Assembly: GCA_965249185.1 (NCBI GenBank)
Contig: CBDFLS010000001.1
Coordinates: forward strand, 124,001 to 188,000
Direction: 5' to 3'
Length of the DNA: 64,000 bases
DNA from: CBDFLS01 sp965249185
GTDB lineage: Bacteria > Chloroflexota > Dehalococcoidia > Lucifugimonadales > Australimonadaceae
Below the pieces are notes generated by a model. It saw nothing but the letters and a program-made list of their open reading frames with translations, did no database searches and was not told the origin of the DNA. Positions 1 through 7,692 of this stretch are shown here, piece after piece (within the stretch, counting starts at the first letter, position 1; each line of letters starts with the position of its first letter). The translations under genes were made by a program, and so were the position numbers.

Positions 1-750
1 GATGCTCAGGTCTTTGGCGATGAAACGCCCATTGAGGTAGTCCTCCGTGGTGAAGGGCGCCGGCTCGTGGAGGGCGTAATAGGAGAACGGGACCATGAGG
101 CCGTTCTTGCGCTCGGTCACGACGAAGGGGGCCATCCGGTCGTGGTTTGTGCCGTACTTGCGGCAGTACGCGTTGAAGACATAACTATTCGACGCAGCCC
201 CCCAACCCCAGGGACTAGTCCACTGCGCGGCCCCGCGGGCGCGGGTGTCCGGGTTCTGATGGTACCGGCCCTCAAGGTTTCCGGTCGGGTAGGTCACCAG
301 GCAGACCGAACACCGGCCGTCACCCACGGCCTGAAAGGCCAAGCCCATCAACCGCCAAAGATAGTCCCCGTGCGAGTTGAAATACTTCACCTTCTTCAGC
401 CCCATCTGCTGGGCCAACCACTCCCCGGTCACCTGAGTGAGGCCGTCTTCGGAGTGGTATGGCGGGTCAAAGTAACCCCGTGGTGCCCATGGGTCTCCGA
501 TGGCGCCCCCAGCGCTCTGTCCACCCGGGGACGTGATGATACCGTCGACCTCGTGCGGCGAAATGCCGGCGTCTTCCATGGCCGCCTGGGCGGCCATCAT
601 GGTGTAGGCCCCCAGCGTCTTGTCCATGCTCACGCCGTCCCAGCGCCGGTCAGTAGGGGAGTGTCCTCTGCCCGCGAGGGCGACTTTGCCCCGGTGCTCC
701 CATATTCGCACCGGCTCTTTATTTCTCTCCCATCCCGTTTCAACAGCCAT
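1..750 (-). CDS. Thiolase-fold lipid-transfer/acetyl-CoA acetyltransferase-like protein (3' end outside window)
   Basis: The reading frame is open from an ATG at 750 to the window edge, giving the first 250 residues of a protein that usually has about 380-400. The N-terminal block with GRGHSPTDRRWDG, followed by MAAQAAMEDAGISPHEVDGI, is typical of the non-decarboxylating thiolase/SCP-x group that works on acyl-CoA or sterol side chains. The gene follows a DUF35 protein by 50 bases on the same strand. In known families DUF35 proteins are obligate partners of such thiolases, so the two probably form one complex. The exact substrate cannot be read from the sequence. Confidence 0.85.
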   Translation of the reverse strand, partial: MAVETGWERNKEPVRIWEHRGKVALAGRGHSPTDRRWDGVSMDKTLGAYTMMAAQAAMEDAGISPHEVDGIITSPGGQSAGGAIGDPWAPRGYFDPPYHSEDGLTQVTGEWLAQQMGLKKVKYFNSHGDYLWRLMGLAFQAVGDGRCSVCLVTYPTGNLEGRYHQNPDTRARGAAQWTSPWGWGAASNSYVFNAYCRKYGTNHDRMAPFVVTERKNGLMVPFSYYALHEPAPFTTEDYLNGRFIAKDLSI

Positions 751-800
751 GGTTCACCGTTTTCTACGTCGCCCCCTCACGGTTGCAAGGACAGCGTGGT

Positions 801-1211
801 CTAGGGCGCTATGCGCCACTCGGGGATCAGCCGGCCTGGCTCCAGCTCCAGAAACGCTACCTGGACCTTGGCCCCGACCGGGACCTCGTCCACTGGCACG
901 CCTGGAAGGTTGGAGAAGAACTTGATAGCTGGGTCCTCTTCCAGGGCGATTATGGCATTGTTGAATGGCTGGTCGGCCTGCCACGCCTGAATCCGCGTCT
1001 GGTGCGTCACACCGTAGCCATCGATCGTGCCGCGACCGCTCGTTTCGAGCCAGCTCAGGTGGAAATGCCAGCCACATTCCGCGCACAACGGCGCAGGCGG
1101 AAACTGTCTCCGTTCGCACACGGTACAGTACTGGACTATCAACCGACGCTCGTTGCATGCGTCCCAGAATGGCTGGCTCAGCGCATCAGGTTCCGGGATG
1201 GGCCTTGGCAT
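801..1211 (-). CDS. DUF35 Zn-ribbon/OB-fold protein, thiolase partner
   Basis: 136 residues. A rubredoxin-like zinc ribbon near residues 28-46 (CTVCERRQFPPAPLCAEC) is followed by an OB-fold that binds acyl-CoA in characterised homologues. The length is normal for the family. It lies directly upstream of the thiolase-like gene on the same strand, the classic arrangement for a two-component acyl-CoA thiolase or aldolase. The N-terminus PIPEPDALSQPFWDACNE is also typical of the family, which supports the ATG at 1211 as start. Confidence 0.85.
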   Translation of the reverse strand: MPRPIPEPDALSQPFWDACNERRLIVQYCTVCERRQFPPAPLCAECGWHFHLSWLETSGRGTIDGYGVTHQTRIQAWQADQPFNNAIIALEEDPAIKFFSNLPGVPVDEVPVGAKVQVAFLELEPGRLIPEWRIAP

Positions 1212-1301
1212 CTCCGACCTCCCTATCTTGGTATATGTTCGCCGAGATTCCGGTAAATAGCCAGCGCCCTTGCCCGGGTGGCGCCATTACGGCCAAGCGG
1301 C

Positions 1302-1540
1302 CTAGTAGTACGACAGTACGCGCACGTCCGTGCCGTCGGGCACCAGCAGAACGCTGGGACCGGTCGCGTTGCTGATGCGGTCGGCCAGTTCCTGAAACTG
1401 CTCGCTAGTAAGCAGCGGCGAGGGGACGTCGGTGTCGGCACGTTGCCGCACTATAACGCGGTAGCCCAGCGCGGCCTCCAGGCCTTGCGTTAGGGCATCC
1501 CCGCCCTCGGTCGCCAGAGCGTGACCTCTTTCCTTCAGCG
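1302..1540 (-). pseudogene. Out-of-frame C-terminal tail of the DUF5671-like protein
   Basis: Directly after the TGA of the membrane protein, a frame displaced by one base encodes about 78 clean residues (KERGHALATEGGDAL, then YRVIVRQRADTD, LLTSEQFQELADRI and VLLVPDGTDVRVLSYY). It has no start codon of its own in a useful place. Adding one C just before the TGA (reading CGC CTG AAG) joins VERR to LKERGHAL smoothly. This looks like the soluble cytoplasmic tail of the same protein, detached by a one-base deletion or a sequencing error. A programmed frameshift is less likely because no slippery heptamer is visible. Confidence 0.6.
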
Positions 1541-3097
1541 GCGCTCCACGGCAACGGCGGGCTCCGGCTGTGCGCGACGGTCCTGCCTGTGCACGAGCCA
1601 GTGGTAGGGCAAGAAGGCTGCGACCGTGGCGATGACGACGATGGCAGGCCTGGCGTCCCGCAGCGTGGCGAGGGCAAGCCCGTCTCCTAAAGAGTCCCGC
1701 AGAAAGATGAAGAGCGCGGCGCTGACGCTGCCTAGCAGGGCAAGCATGCCCGCGGCCAGTGTACCGAACAGGTAGAGGCGGCGGGCCAACGCCGTTCTCT
1801 CTTCGGGACCGCCGGCGCTGGCCCGCCGCTGGGCACCAGCCCAGAAGTAGCCCCAGACCGGCGCCCCCAGCAAAAAGAGGGCGATAGTCAGTGCGACGGG
1901 CTCCCGCCACACGTCCTCCCCGGTGAGGAGCGTCCGCGAGGTCTCGGTGAACACGGCTAAAGCCATGTGCACCAGGGTGCCAACCGCCACCAACAGCGCC
2001 CCCAGGCCCAACGCGGACATGACATATGCGTAGGTCCTTTGAGCGCCTGCCGCCTCAAGCTCGGAGCCCTGGGCCTCGGCTCGCACGGCCGACCAATGGT
2101 AGGCCCATAGGCCCAGGCCCGTGACGAGGGCCGTCATGGCCCCGGGGAGAAAGCGAAAATGGATCGTGGCCGGCTCGTCAGTGGCGCCGAGGGACCAGGC
2201 GACGGCGCCGAAGATGGTAATCCCCAAGGCCACAAGGACGGTGACCACGCCGCCCAGAATGGCGAAGACGTATAGGTACACCTGCCGGAGCACCGAGCCG
2301 GAGTCGCTACGAGCGAACACGAACCAGTGCGCCGCCCACGTGCCGGCCCCAACCAGACCGAGAGCAAGCACGGCTCGGACCGGCTCTTGCCACAGGCCCG
2401 ACTGGCCGGGGAGGAGCACGGGTACCGATAGAAGGGAGTCGTATCCCTCCAGAAAAATGAAGCCAGCGAGGCGACCGAATCCAACCGCGGCCATCACCAG
2501 GCCCGCAAGAGAAGCGAAGTACAGATAGAGGCGGCGCACCGCCAGCGTCTCGGCGGTGGGCTGGCCCTCGGCGGATTCCAGCTTCCAGTGGTAGGCCCAT
2601 ACGAGGGGCCAGACGATGGCGGCAGCCCAGTTGTAAGCGTCGAACTCCTGGCCCCCGAAGAGCCAACGGAGCACGCCCACCAAGGCGGCGAGCATCAGGG
2701 CGAGGGCGACGCCCAGCACTACGTACATGTACGCCTTGCGGACGGTGGAGCGCCTCTCCGCCGGGACCTGAGCGACGTCGCGTTGGACAATGCGCCAGTG
2801 AATAGCCCAAAGTGGGAGTCCTACCACCGTCAGCGCGAGACCCGCGGCGAGTCCGCTACTCGAGGACGCAAGCAGATCCGGGCCCAACAGGCCATCCAGC
2901 GGGAAACGGGCAATCTGCACTATCCCGTTGGCTGTCATCAGCAAGGCCACGAAGGAGACACCGTAGAAGTAAAGCCTTCGGATGGTGCCTATGCCGGGGT
3001 CATCGCGCTCGCGGCGGCGCCATTGGACGATGGCGTAGATGGCAGCGCCCACCAGCGTCAAAAAGAGCAGCAAAGGGAGGGAGGCGAGAAACTCCAT
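1535..3097 (-). CDS. Multi-pass membrane protein with about six DUF5671-like repeats
   Basis: 520 residues built from six repeats. Each starts with an RR/RK-x-Y-x-Y motif (for example RRLYFYGV, RKAYMYVV, RRLYLYFA, RQVYLYVF, QRTYAYVM, RRLYLFGT), has two hydrophobic helices, and ends with an [AGP]-Y/H-[HF]-W motif (AIHWRIV, AYHWKLE, AAHWFVF, AYHWSAV, GYFWAGA, PYHWLVH). About twelve membrane spans are expected, plus the N-terminal helix. The family is DUF5671-like and no function is established. The frame ends abruptly at a TGA just after VAVERR, but coding continues in another frame (see the next entry), so the gene is probably frameshifted. Confidence 0.8.
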   Translation of the reverse strand: MEFLASLPLLLFLTLVGAAIYAIVQWRRRERDDPGIGTIRRLYFYGVSFVALLMTANGIVQIARFPLDGLLGPDLLASSSSGLAAGLALTVVGLPLWAIHWRIVQRDVAQVPAERRSTVRKAYMYVVLGVALALMLAALVGVLRWLFGGQEFDAYNWAAAIVWPLVWAYHWKLESAEGQPTAETLAVRRLYLYFASLAGLVMAAVGFGRLAGFIFLEGYDSLLSVPVLLPGQSGLWQEPVRAVLALGLVGAGTWAAHWFVFARSDSGSVLRQVYLYVFAILGGVVTVLVALGITIFGAVAWSLGATDEPATIHFRFLPGAMTALVTGLGLWAYHWSAVRAEAQGSELEAAGAQRTYAYVMSALGLGALLVAVGTLVHMALAVFTETSRTLLTGEDVWREPVALTIALFLLGAPVWGYFWAGAQRRASAGGPEERTALARRLYLFGTLAAGMLALLGSVSAALFIFLRDSLGDGLALATLRDARPAIVVIATVAAFLPYHWLVHRQDRRAQPEPAVAVERR

Positions 3098-3109
3098 GGT
3101 GTGCTTCCT

Positions 3110-3649
3110 CTAGGCTGTGGCCGTGGCCGCAGGCTCGATCACTGGCTCTCGAATTGGCTCGAACGCCGGCTTCTGCCTCGGCTCGAGCTCAGATCTGAAC
3201 GGCCCGCATCCATAGAATGGCCAGGGGTATTCGGTGAATTTCCAATTGCCGTCCTCCTGCCGCAGCGTAAAGCGATGGCGGAAAGAGGACTCGGAGGTGC
3301 CGAAAGGGCCGCTGCTGTAGAACTGCACGATTCCCACCGTTACGAAGGTGGTGCTGCTCACGGTGGTCGTCTTTTCCAAGGTGATTCGGGCACCCTTCAG
3401 CGGGTCTTTGGGGTAGGCGTCTCTGCCGAAGAACTGCTCGATGGAGCAGTCGCGTCTCAGCTCGGCCGAGAGGAAGTCGTAGGCGCTCGTGGGAGCGTCA
3501 TTCTGGACGGCCTTGAGGAAGCTCTGGACCGCGGCTTCGGGCGTTCCCTCGTCGAGCGGCTCCTCCCGCTCCAGCAGTGCCACGACGATGGCGGCGATTA
3601 GCAGCACCGCGAGGATAGCGGACCAACCAACCAACCATGCTTTACCCAT
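3110..3649 (-). CDS. Membrane-anchored NTF2-like protein of unknown function
   Basis: 179 residues. One N-terminal membrane helix (WSAILAVLLIAAIVVALL, about residues 9-26) is followed by an extracytoplasmic region. The start of that region, EGTPEAAVQSFLKAVQNDAPTSAYDFLS, and the later YEVxx-like strands ending in DGNWKFTEYPW resemble the DUF4878/NTF2-like fold found in many surface proteins. There is no catalytic motif. It ends 12 bases before the start of the DUF5671-like gene on the same strand, so the two are likely cotranscribed membrane proteins. Confidence 0.65.
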   Translation of the reverse strand: MGKAWLVGWSAILAVLLIAAIVVALLEREEPLDEGTPEAAVQSFLKAVQNDAPTSAYDFLSAELRRDCSIEQFFGRDAYPKDPLKGARITLEKTTTVSSTTFVTVGIVQFYSSGPFGTSESSFRHRFTLRQEDGNWKFTEYPWPFYGCGPFRSELEPRQKPAFEPIREPVIEPAATATA

Positions 3650-3941
3650 GAGATTGGCCTTTTCCCCAGAGTCCGAGGCCGTAGAGCCCAGCGGACCTCG
3701 GCCTGTGTCGTGTCCGGAGCGCGTACAGGCCTAACGTGCGGCTTACTTGCCGGGAAACGGAGAGGTTGGCGCTGCCAAGCATGATATCGGAAATCCTTGC
3801 CTGCCGCCGCCGTCCGGTGAGCCCAATGCCCACGGGTATCGCCGTCGCTTCCTCTGCCCGCCACGATGCGAGCACCAGAGCCGCGGCCCATTAAGCACGT
3901 CGCGCTTGAGCGGCGCTCAGGAAAGCGTTACTTGGATGCGG

Positions 3942-4130
3942 CTAACCGCCATGACACTTCTTGTACTTCTTGCCGCTGCCACATGGACACTTTTCGTTGC
4001 GTCCCACCTTCCGGCCTTGGGTTGCGGCATCAAACCGGCGCTGCGCCCCCGCCCGCGTCACGCAATCGGCACAGGTGCAGGCCGGCCCATGGTCTTGATA
4101 CCAGCTAGTCCGTTCCTTTCCTATGACCAC
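3942..4130 (-). CDS. Small SEC-C motif zinc-binding protein
   Basis: 62 residues. The C-terminal RNEKCPCGSGKKYKKCHGG (C48, C50, C59, H60) is a perfect SEC-C zinc motif, as at the end of SecA and in many small proteins. A second cysteine group (C18, C20, C23) lies near the N-terminus and may bind another metal. The SEC-C motif often mediates contact with SecB or nucleic acid. Here no partner is evident. The 292 bases between this gene and 3650 contain no convincing coding region. Confidence 0.75.
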   Translation of the reverse strand: MVIGKERTSWYQDHGPACTCADCVTRAGAQRRFDAATQGRKVGRNEKCPCGSGKKYKKCHGG

Positions 4131-4194
4131 GGCGCCTCTCAGGACTCAGTCGAGAAAGCAGAATTGCCCTAGGCCATTGCCTAGAATGATTCTA

Positions 4195-4216
4195 TCGTGT
4201 TCTTGGTGGAGATGGG
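4195..4216. repeat. Distal copy of the tmRNA 3' end (attachment-site-like)
   Basis: The bases match 9067-9088 at 21 of 22 positions, the difference being T at 4203 against G at 9075. It covers the CCA end and acceptor-stem 3' strand of ssrA but the rest of the gene is absent. Just left of it are two short palindromes (CTAGGC-CATT-GCCTAG and TAGAAT-G-ATTCTA). Confidence 0.5.
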
Positions 4217-4372
4217 CAGGACCGCTCTCTACCGTGGGAACAGATGGTGCGACAGCGGCTAGGCCGTGGCGCCCCCGGTGAGCACATTGAGGCCATATTC
4301 CATCCGGCGTGTACTCGGCTACTCACCCTGCGCGCAAGCGAGACTGTGCCGTGAGAGGGGGGCGAATCTAGA

Positions 4373-5632
4373 ATGGTTGCGAACATGCCGTTCCTGAACG
4401 TCCCTTACGGCGCGTACCTCCACAACGAGGTGCCCTCGGAGGACGAGGAGCTCACCCACGTGGGCCCCGGCACGCCTGCCGGCGAGTGGTTCCGCCGCGT
4501 CTGGTTGCCCGTGTTCGTCGCGGACGAGTTGAAGGACCTGCCCGTGGCCATCCGCATCCTGGGCGAGGACCTGGTGGTCTTCCGCGACCGCTCCGGCCGG
4601 GTGGGCCTGCTGGAGCTCCACTGCTCGCACCGGGGCACGTCGCTGGAGTTCGGCCAGATAGAGGAGCGGGGCATCCGCTGCTACTACCACGCGTGGCTCT
4701 ACGACGTGGACGGCAGACTCTTGGAGACGCCCGGTGAGCCTGCCGAGAGCACGATCAAGGACCGGCTCTGCCACGGCGCATACCCCACCCACGAGTATGG
4801 CGGGTTTGTCTTCGCCTACATGGGCCCGTCGGAGCAGCGCCCCGAGTTTCCCATCTACGACACCTTCGAGATGGCGGGATACCAATCCCTCGCCCGCGCT
4901 GGAGCTGTCTGGCCGTGCAACTGGCTTCAGGTCAGGGAAAATGTCATGGCCCCGTCGCACTTTATCTTCCTTCACGGCAGGCCCGGCAACATTGGGTTTA
5001 GCGAGGACTTCAGCGGTGTTGGCGAGTTGGACTATATGGAGACCCCCATAGGCATGGTATGCATCGACACTCGCAGGCTAGGCGATATGGTGTGGGTGCG
5101 GGTGTCTGACTATGTGCCGCCCAGCATGCACCAGGGCTGCGAGATCGATCGGAGCCCGGCGGAACGGGGCGTGCAGCCTGCTACAGTCACCACATGGATT
5201 GTCCCCATAGATGATACGCACACCATCAACGTTGGGCTGACGCGCGCCCGCGTGGGCGAGAAGCTTCACCGGAAGGCTGGATTCGGCCAGACGATGGACC
5301 GGCCGTACGAAGAGCGGCAAAGGGTGCCCGGTGACTACGATGCCCAAGTCAGCCAGCGGCCCATCGCCCGTCATGCCCTGGAGCACCTGGCCACCACCGA
5401 CCGCGGGGTGATCATGCTGCGCAACATGGTCAGGCGAAGCATCCGCGCAGTCCAACACGGCGAGCATTCCGCGGGGACCGCGCGCGACGGAGGCGGAAGC
5501 ATCGCTACCTACGCCCAGGAGAGCTGGCTGCGTATTCCCCAGGGGGCTACCCCTGAGGAGGACAGGCGACTGTTACGGGAAACGGGACGGAGCGTGGTGG
5601 TGGACCGCATTAGGGAGCTCTCGAAGGTTTAA
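4373..5632 (+). CDS. Rieske non-heme iron oxygenase, alpha subunit (phthalate-dioxygenase-like)
   Basis: 419 residues. The Rieske [2Fe-2S] ligands are C84-x-H86 and C103-xx-H106 (HCSHRGTSLEFG and RCYYHAW). The catalytic domain has NWLQVREN at 183-190 and the two iron histidines H196 and H201. In these enzymes the aspartate two residues before the first PSH/SSH block carries electrons between subunits. Here that place is A193 (ENVMAPSH), a possible loss of function. Such enzymes hydroxylate or demethylate aromatic rings using a separate reductase, which is not encoded nearby. A GAGAGGGGGG tract lies about 10 bases before the ATG. The gene lies inside the ssrA-bounded segment. Confidence 0.85.
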   Translation: MVANMPFLNVPYGAYLHNEVPSEDEELTHVGPGTPAGEWFRRVWLPVFVADELKDLPVAIRILGEDLVVFRDRSGRVGLLELHCSHRGTSLEFGQIEERGIRCYYHAWLYDVDGRLLETPGEPAESTIKDRLCHGAYPTHEYGGFVFAYMGPSEQRPEFPIYDTFEMAGYQSLARAGAVWPCNWLQVRENVMAPSHFIFLHGRPGNIGFSEDFSGVGELDYMETPIGMVCIDTRRLGDMVWVRVSDYVPPSMHQGCEIDRSPAERGVQPATVTTWIVPIDDTHTINVGLTRARVGEKLHRKAGFGQTMDRPYEERQRVPGDYDAQVSQRPIARHALEHLATTDRGVIMLRNMVRRSIRAVQHGEHSAGTARDGGGSIATYAQESWLRIPQGATPEEDRRLLRETGRSVVVDRIRELSKV

Positions 5633-5709
5633 TGCGCCATTGCCATTACGCCTCAAAGGAGGCCTGGGATAACGTTCCACATATCGCTCTTCGGAGGATT
5701 GAAGTATCC

Positions 5710-5727
5710 ATGGACCCGATAAACCTA
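5710..5727 (+). pseudogene. Original first six codons of the FMN-dependent oxidase
   Basis: ATG GAC CCG ATA AAC CTA, preceded by GGAGG twelve bases upstream, ends exactly at the left end of the IS. It is in frame with the oxidase body after the element. It is the native start severed by transposition. Confidence 0.75.
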
Positions 5728-6572
5728 GGGTATAGTCCCAAAACAGCCACCTGTGAGAGAATGGTGGCATGGGACGGAAGATTGGGTGCCCTCGATGTCA
5801 ACACGCCAAGAGCTGGAGCATTCGGCGAGGTAAGAGTCGTTGTGCAGCCTGCCACTACGAGTGGGTGCCCAGGGCGCTGCCGCTTCGGTTGTCGCCAGGG
5901 GAGTGGCGGCGACTGTTGCGCTGGTTCGTCTTGGGGCAGAGTGCCGAGGTGATTGCCCAGGAGGCCCGCCTGGAGCGAAAGCGAGTCCTGCGAGCCCTGA
6001 TCGTGGTGCGCCAGGCCATGGTCCGGGACGTTCCCCATGTCTTCTCCGGCGTGGTGGAGGTCGACGAGACCTACCTGGGAGGTTCCTGGCGCAACAGGCG
6101 CCTGGCAAAGCGTGTTCAGGGCACGAAGCGGGGCCGTGGAACCACTAAGCAAGCTGTCTTTGGGATCCTGTGTCGAGGTGGCCTGGTGTGGGCGCAAGTG
6201 GTACCTAACGTGGAAGCCAAGACGCTGCTGCCGCTCCTGCACCAACGCGTGCAACGTGGCTCCATCGTCTGCTCGGACACCTTTACCAGCTACACGGGCG
6301 TCGCAGCGGGGGGCTACGTCCACCGGCTTGTGGACCACAGCCAGGCGTTCAGCGATCGGCAAGGGAGCCACGTCAACGGCTTGGAGGGCTTCTGGGGTTA
6401 TCTCAAGCGGCGTCTGGCAGCCAAAGGGGGAGTCCGCCGAGAACGGCTGCCCCTCTATCTTGCTGAGTATGTCTGGCGCTACAATCATCGGCGTCTGTTG
6501 GGACCAGAACAGATTAAGACATTGTTCAAGCTGCTTCAAAGCTAATCCGGTGGCTAAAACGGGACTTTACCC
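5728..6572 (+). mobile_element. IS1595-family insertion sequence, copy 1
   Basis: The element is 845 bp. Its imperfect 24-bp terminal inverted repeats start GGGTATAGTCCC on the left and, read inward from the right end, GGGTAAAGTCCC; 18 of 24 positions agree. It is flanked by a perfect 8-bp target duplication TAAACCTA at 5720-5727 and 6573-6580, the length expected for this family. It encodes a single transposase. It interrupts the FMN-dependent oxidase gene after codon 6. Its sequence is nearly identical to the copies at 23196 and 56290, so transposition was recent. Confidence 0.93.
5769..6545 (+). CDS. IS1595-family (ISXO2-like) transposase, intact
   Basis: 258 residues. An N-terminal zinc ribbon has C7-xx-C10 and C25-xx-C28. 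A helix-turn-helix region follows near 55-85. The ISXO2-like catalytic domain has D99 in VEVDETYLGGS, D170 in VCSDTFTSY, and the HVNGLEGFWGYLKRR block at 201-215 carrying N203 and E206. This is the expected DD(N/E) set. The ATG at 5769 lies 41 bases inside the left end. Compared with copy 2 the protein differs by one residue (I for V in EQIKTLF), so it is probably active. Confidence 0.93.
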   Translation: MGRKIGCPRCQHAKSWSIRRGKSRCAACHYEWVPRALPLRLSPGEWRRLLRWFVLGQSAEVIAQEARLERKRVLRALIVVRQAMVRDVPHVFSGVVEVDETYLGGSWRNRRLAKRVQGTKRGRGTTKQAVFGILCRGGLVWAQVVPNVEAKTLLPLLHQRVQRGSIVCSDTFTSYTGVAAGGYVHRLVDHSQAFSDRQGSHVNGLEGFWGYLKRRLAAKGGVRRERLPLYLAEYVWRYNHRRLLGPEQIKTLFKLLQS

Positions 6573-6595
6573 TAAACCTATTTGACCTCGAGGAG

Positions 6596-7651
6596 ATGGC
6601 CAAACTGCGGATGCCCCCTAACTTGTGGGACTTTGTCGCCGGCGGTGCAGGGGACGAGATAACCCTGCGGCAGAACCGGACCGCCTTCGAGCAGATCACC
6701 ATAAACCCGCGGTTCCTGGTGGATGTGGACCACCGCGATCTCTCGACCACGGTCCTGGGACGGAAGATCAGTTTCCCGGTGATGCTCGCTCCGGCGGCAG
6801 GTCAAAGTTGGGTCTGCTCCGATGAGGAGCTGGCGACGGCGCGGGCGGCCGGAGCGGCTGACACCATAATGGTCCTGACGTACCTCGCCGGCTACAGCCT
6901 GGAAGCGGTGGCCGAAGCGGCAACGGGACCGTTATGGCTCCAGATCTACCACTCGGACGATGAGACGACCAAACAGCTCACAACTAGGGCCAAGGCCGCT
7001 GGTTATGCGGCCATATGCCTTACCGTCGATGGCCCAATTCCCAGCCCTAAGGAGCGCGACGTCCGCAACCGGTTTGTGCCCCAACGCGAGGCGCATTCGG
7101 GCAGTCAACGAGAAGCTGGCGAAAACGTCAAATCAGGCGATGGCAACGTGCCCGCGGCCGGCTGGACCCCGCCTGGTTATCACGGCCTTACCTGGTCGCG
7201 TCTGAAGTGGCTGCGTGGCCTCACCGATCTGCCGCTGGTGGTCAAGGGGATAAGAGGAGTAGAAGACGCGGTGCTCTGCGCCGACCATGGGGTGGATGCC
7301 ATCGTGGTCTCGAATCATGGGGCGAGACAGCTCGACAGCACGCTCTCCTCAATCGAAACGTTGCCCGCCATAGCGGAAGCGGTAGGGGACCGCCTTGAGG
7401 TTTACATGGACTCCGGAATACGGAGAGGACTGGATGTGATAAAAGCGCTGGCGCTGGGAGCGCGCGCCGTGCTCATGGGGCGTCCGATTTTCTGGGGACT
7501 GGCAGTCGATGGCGAGCATGGCGTGCGACGTGCGCTGGAGATACTGCGGACCGAATTTGACCATGCCATGGCGTTTTGTGGGCGCACCGACGTTGCGGCT
7601 ATTGACTCGCCCGTCGTGTCAATGCCGTATCACTGGAGAGCAGGCGGTTGA
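6596..7651 (+). CDS. FMN-dependent alpha-hydroxy-acid oxidase/dehydrogenase, 5' end displaced by IS
   Basis: 351 residues from an internal ATG. LWDFVAGGAGDEIT, FPVMLAPAAG, PLVVKGI, the active-site block VVSNHGARQLD and the FMN phosphate-binding end MDSGIRRGLDVIKALALGARAVLMGRP are those of lactate/glycolate/mandelate oxidases. Removing the IS and one target copy joins ATG 5710 (MDPINL) to TTT 6581 (FDLEEMAKLRM) in frame, giving a 362-residue ancestor. The downstream ATG at 6596 keeps nearly the whole enzyme, but GAGGAG abuts the ATG, so its own translation start looks poor. The activity converts 2-hydroxy acids to 2-oxo acids. Confidence 0.85.
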   Translation: MAKLRMPPNLWDFVAGGAGDEITLRQNRTAFEQITINPRFLVDVDHRDLSTTVLGRKISFPVMLAPAAGQSWVCSDEELATARAAGAADTIMVLTYLAGYSLEAVAEAATGPLWLQIYHSDDETTKQLTTRAKAAGYAAICLTVDGPIPSPKERDVRNRFVPQREAHSGSQREAGENVKSGDGNVPAAGWTPPGYHGLTWSRLKWLRGLTDLPLVVKGIRGVEDAVLCADHGVDAIVVSNHGARQLDSTLSSIETLPAIAEAVGDRLEVYMDSGIRRGLDVIKALALGARAVLMGRPIFWGLAVDGEHGVRRALEILRTEFDHAMAFCGRTDVAAIDSPVVSMPYHWRAGG

Positions 7652-7692
7652 GCATCTCGGCCCTGGCGCCGCTGTCTTAGTCGGGCCGCATC

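Noticed and set aside
1535..1545. Programmed ribosomal frameshift in the DUF5671-like gene
   Set aside because: No slippery heptamer or downstream pseudoknot is visible; a one-base indel explains it better.
4192..4386. Minus-strand 64-codon frame across the left att-like repeat
   Set aside because: No ribosome site, no family and it overlaps the Rieske gene start.
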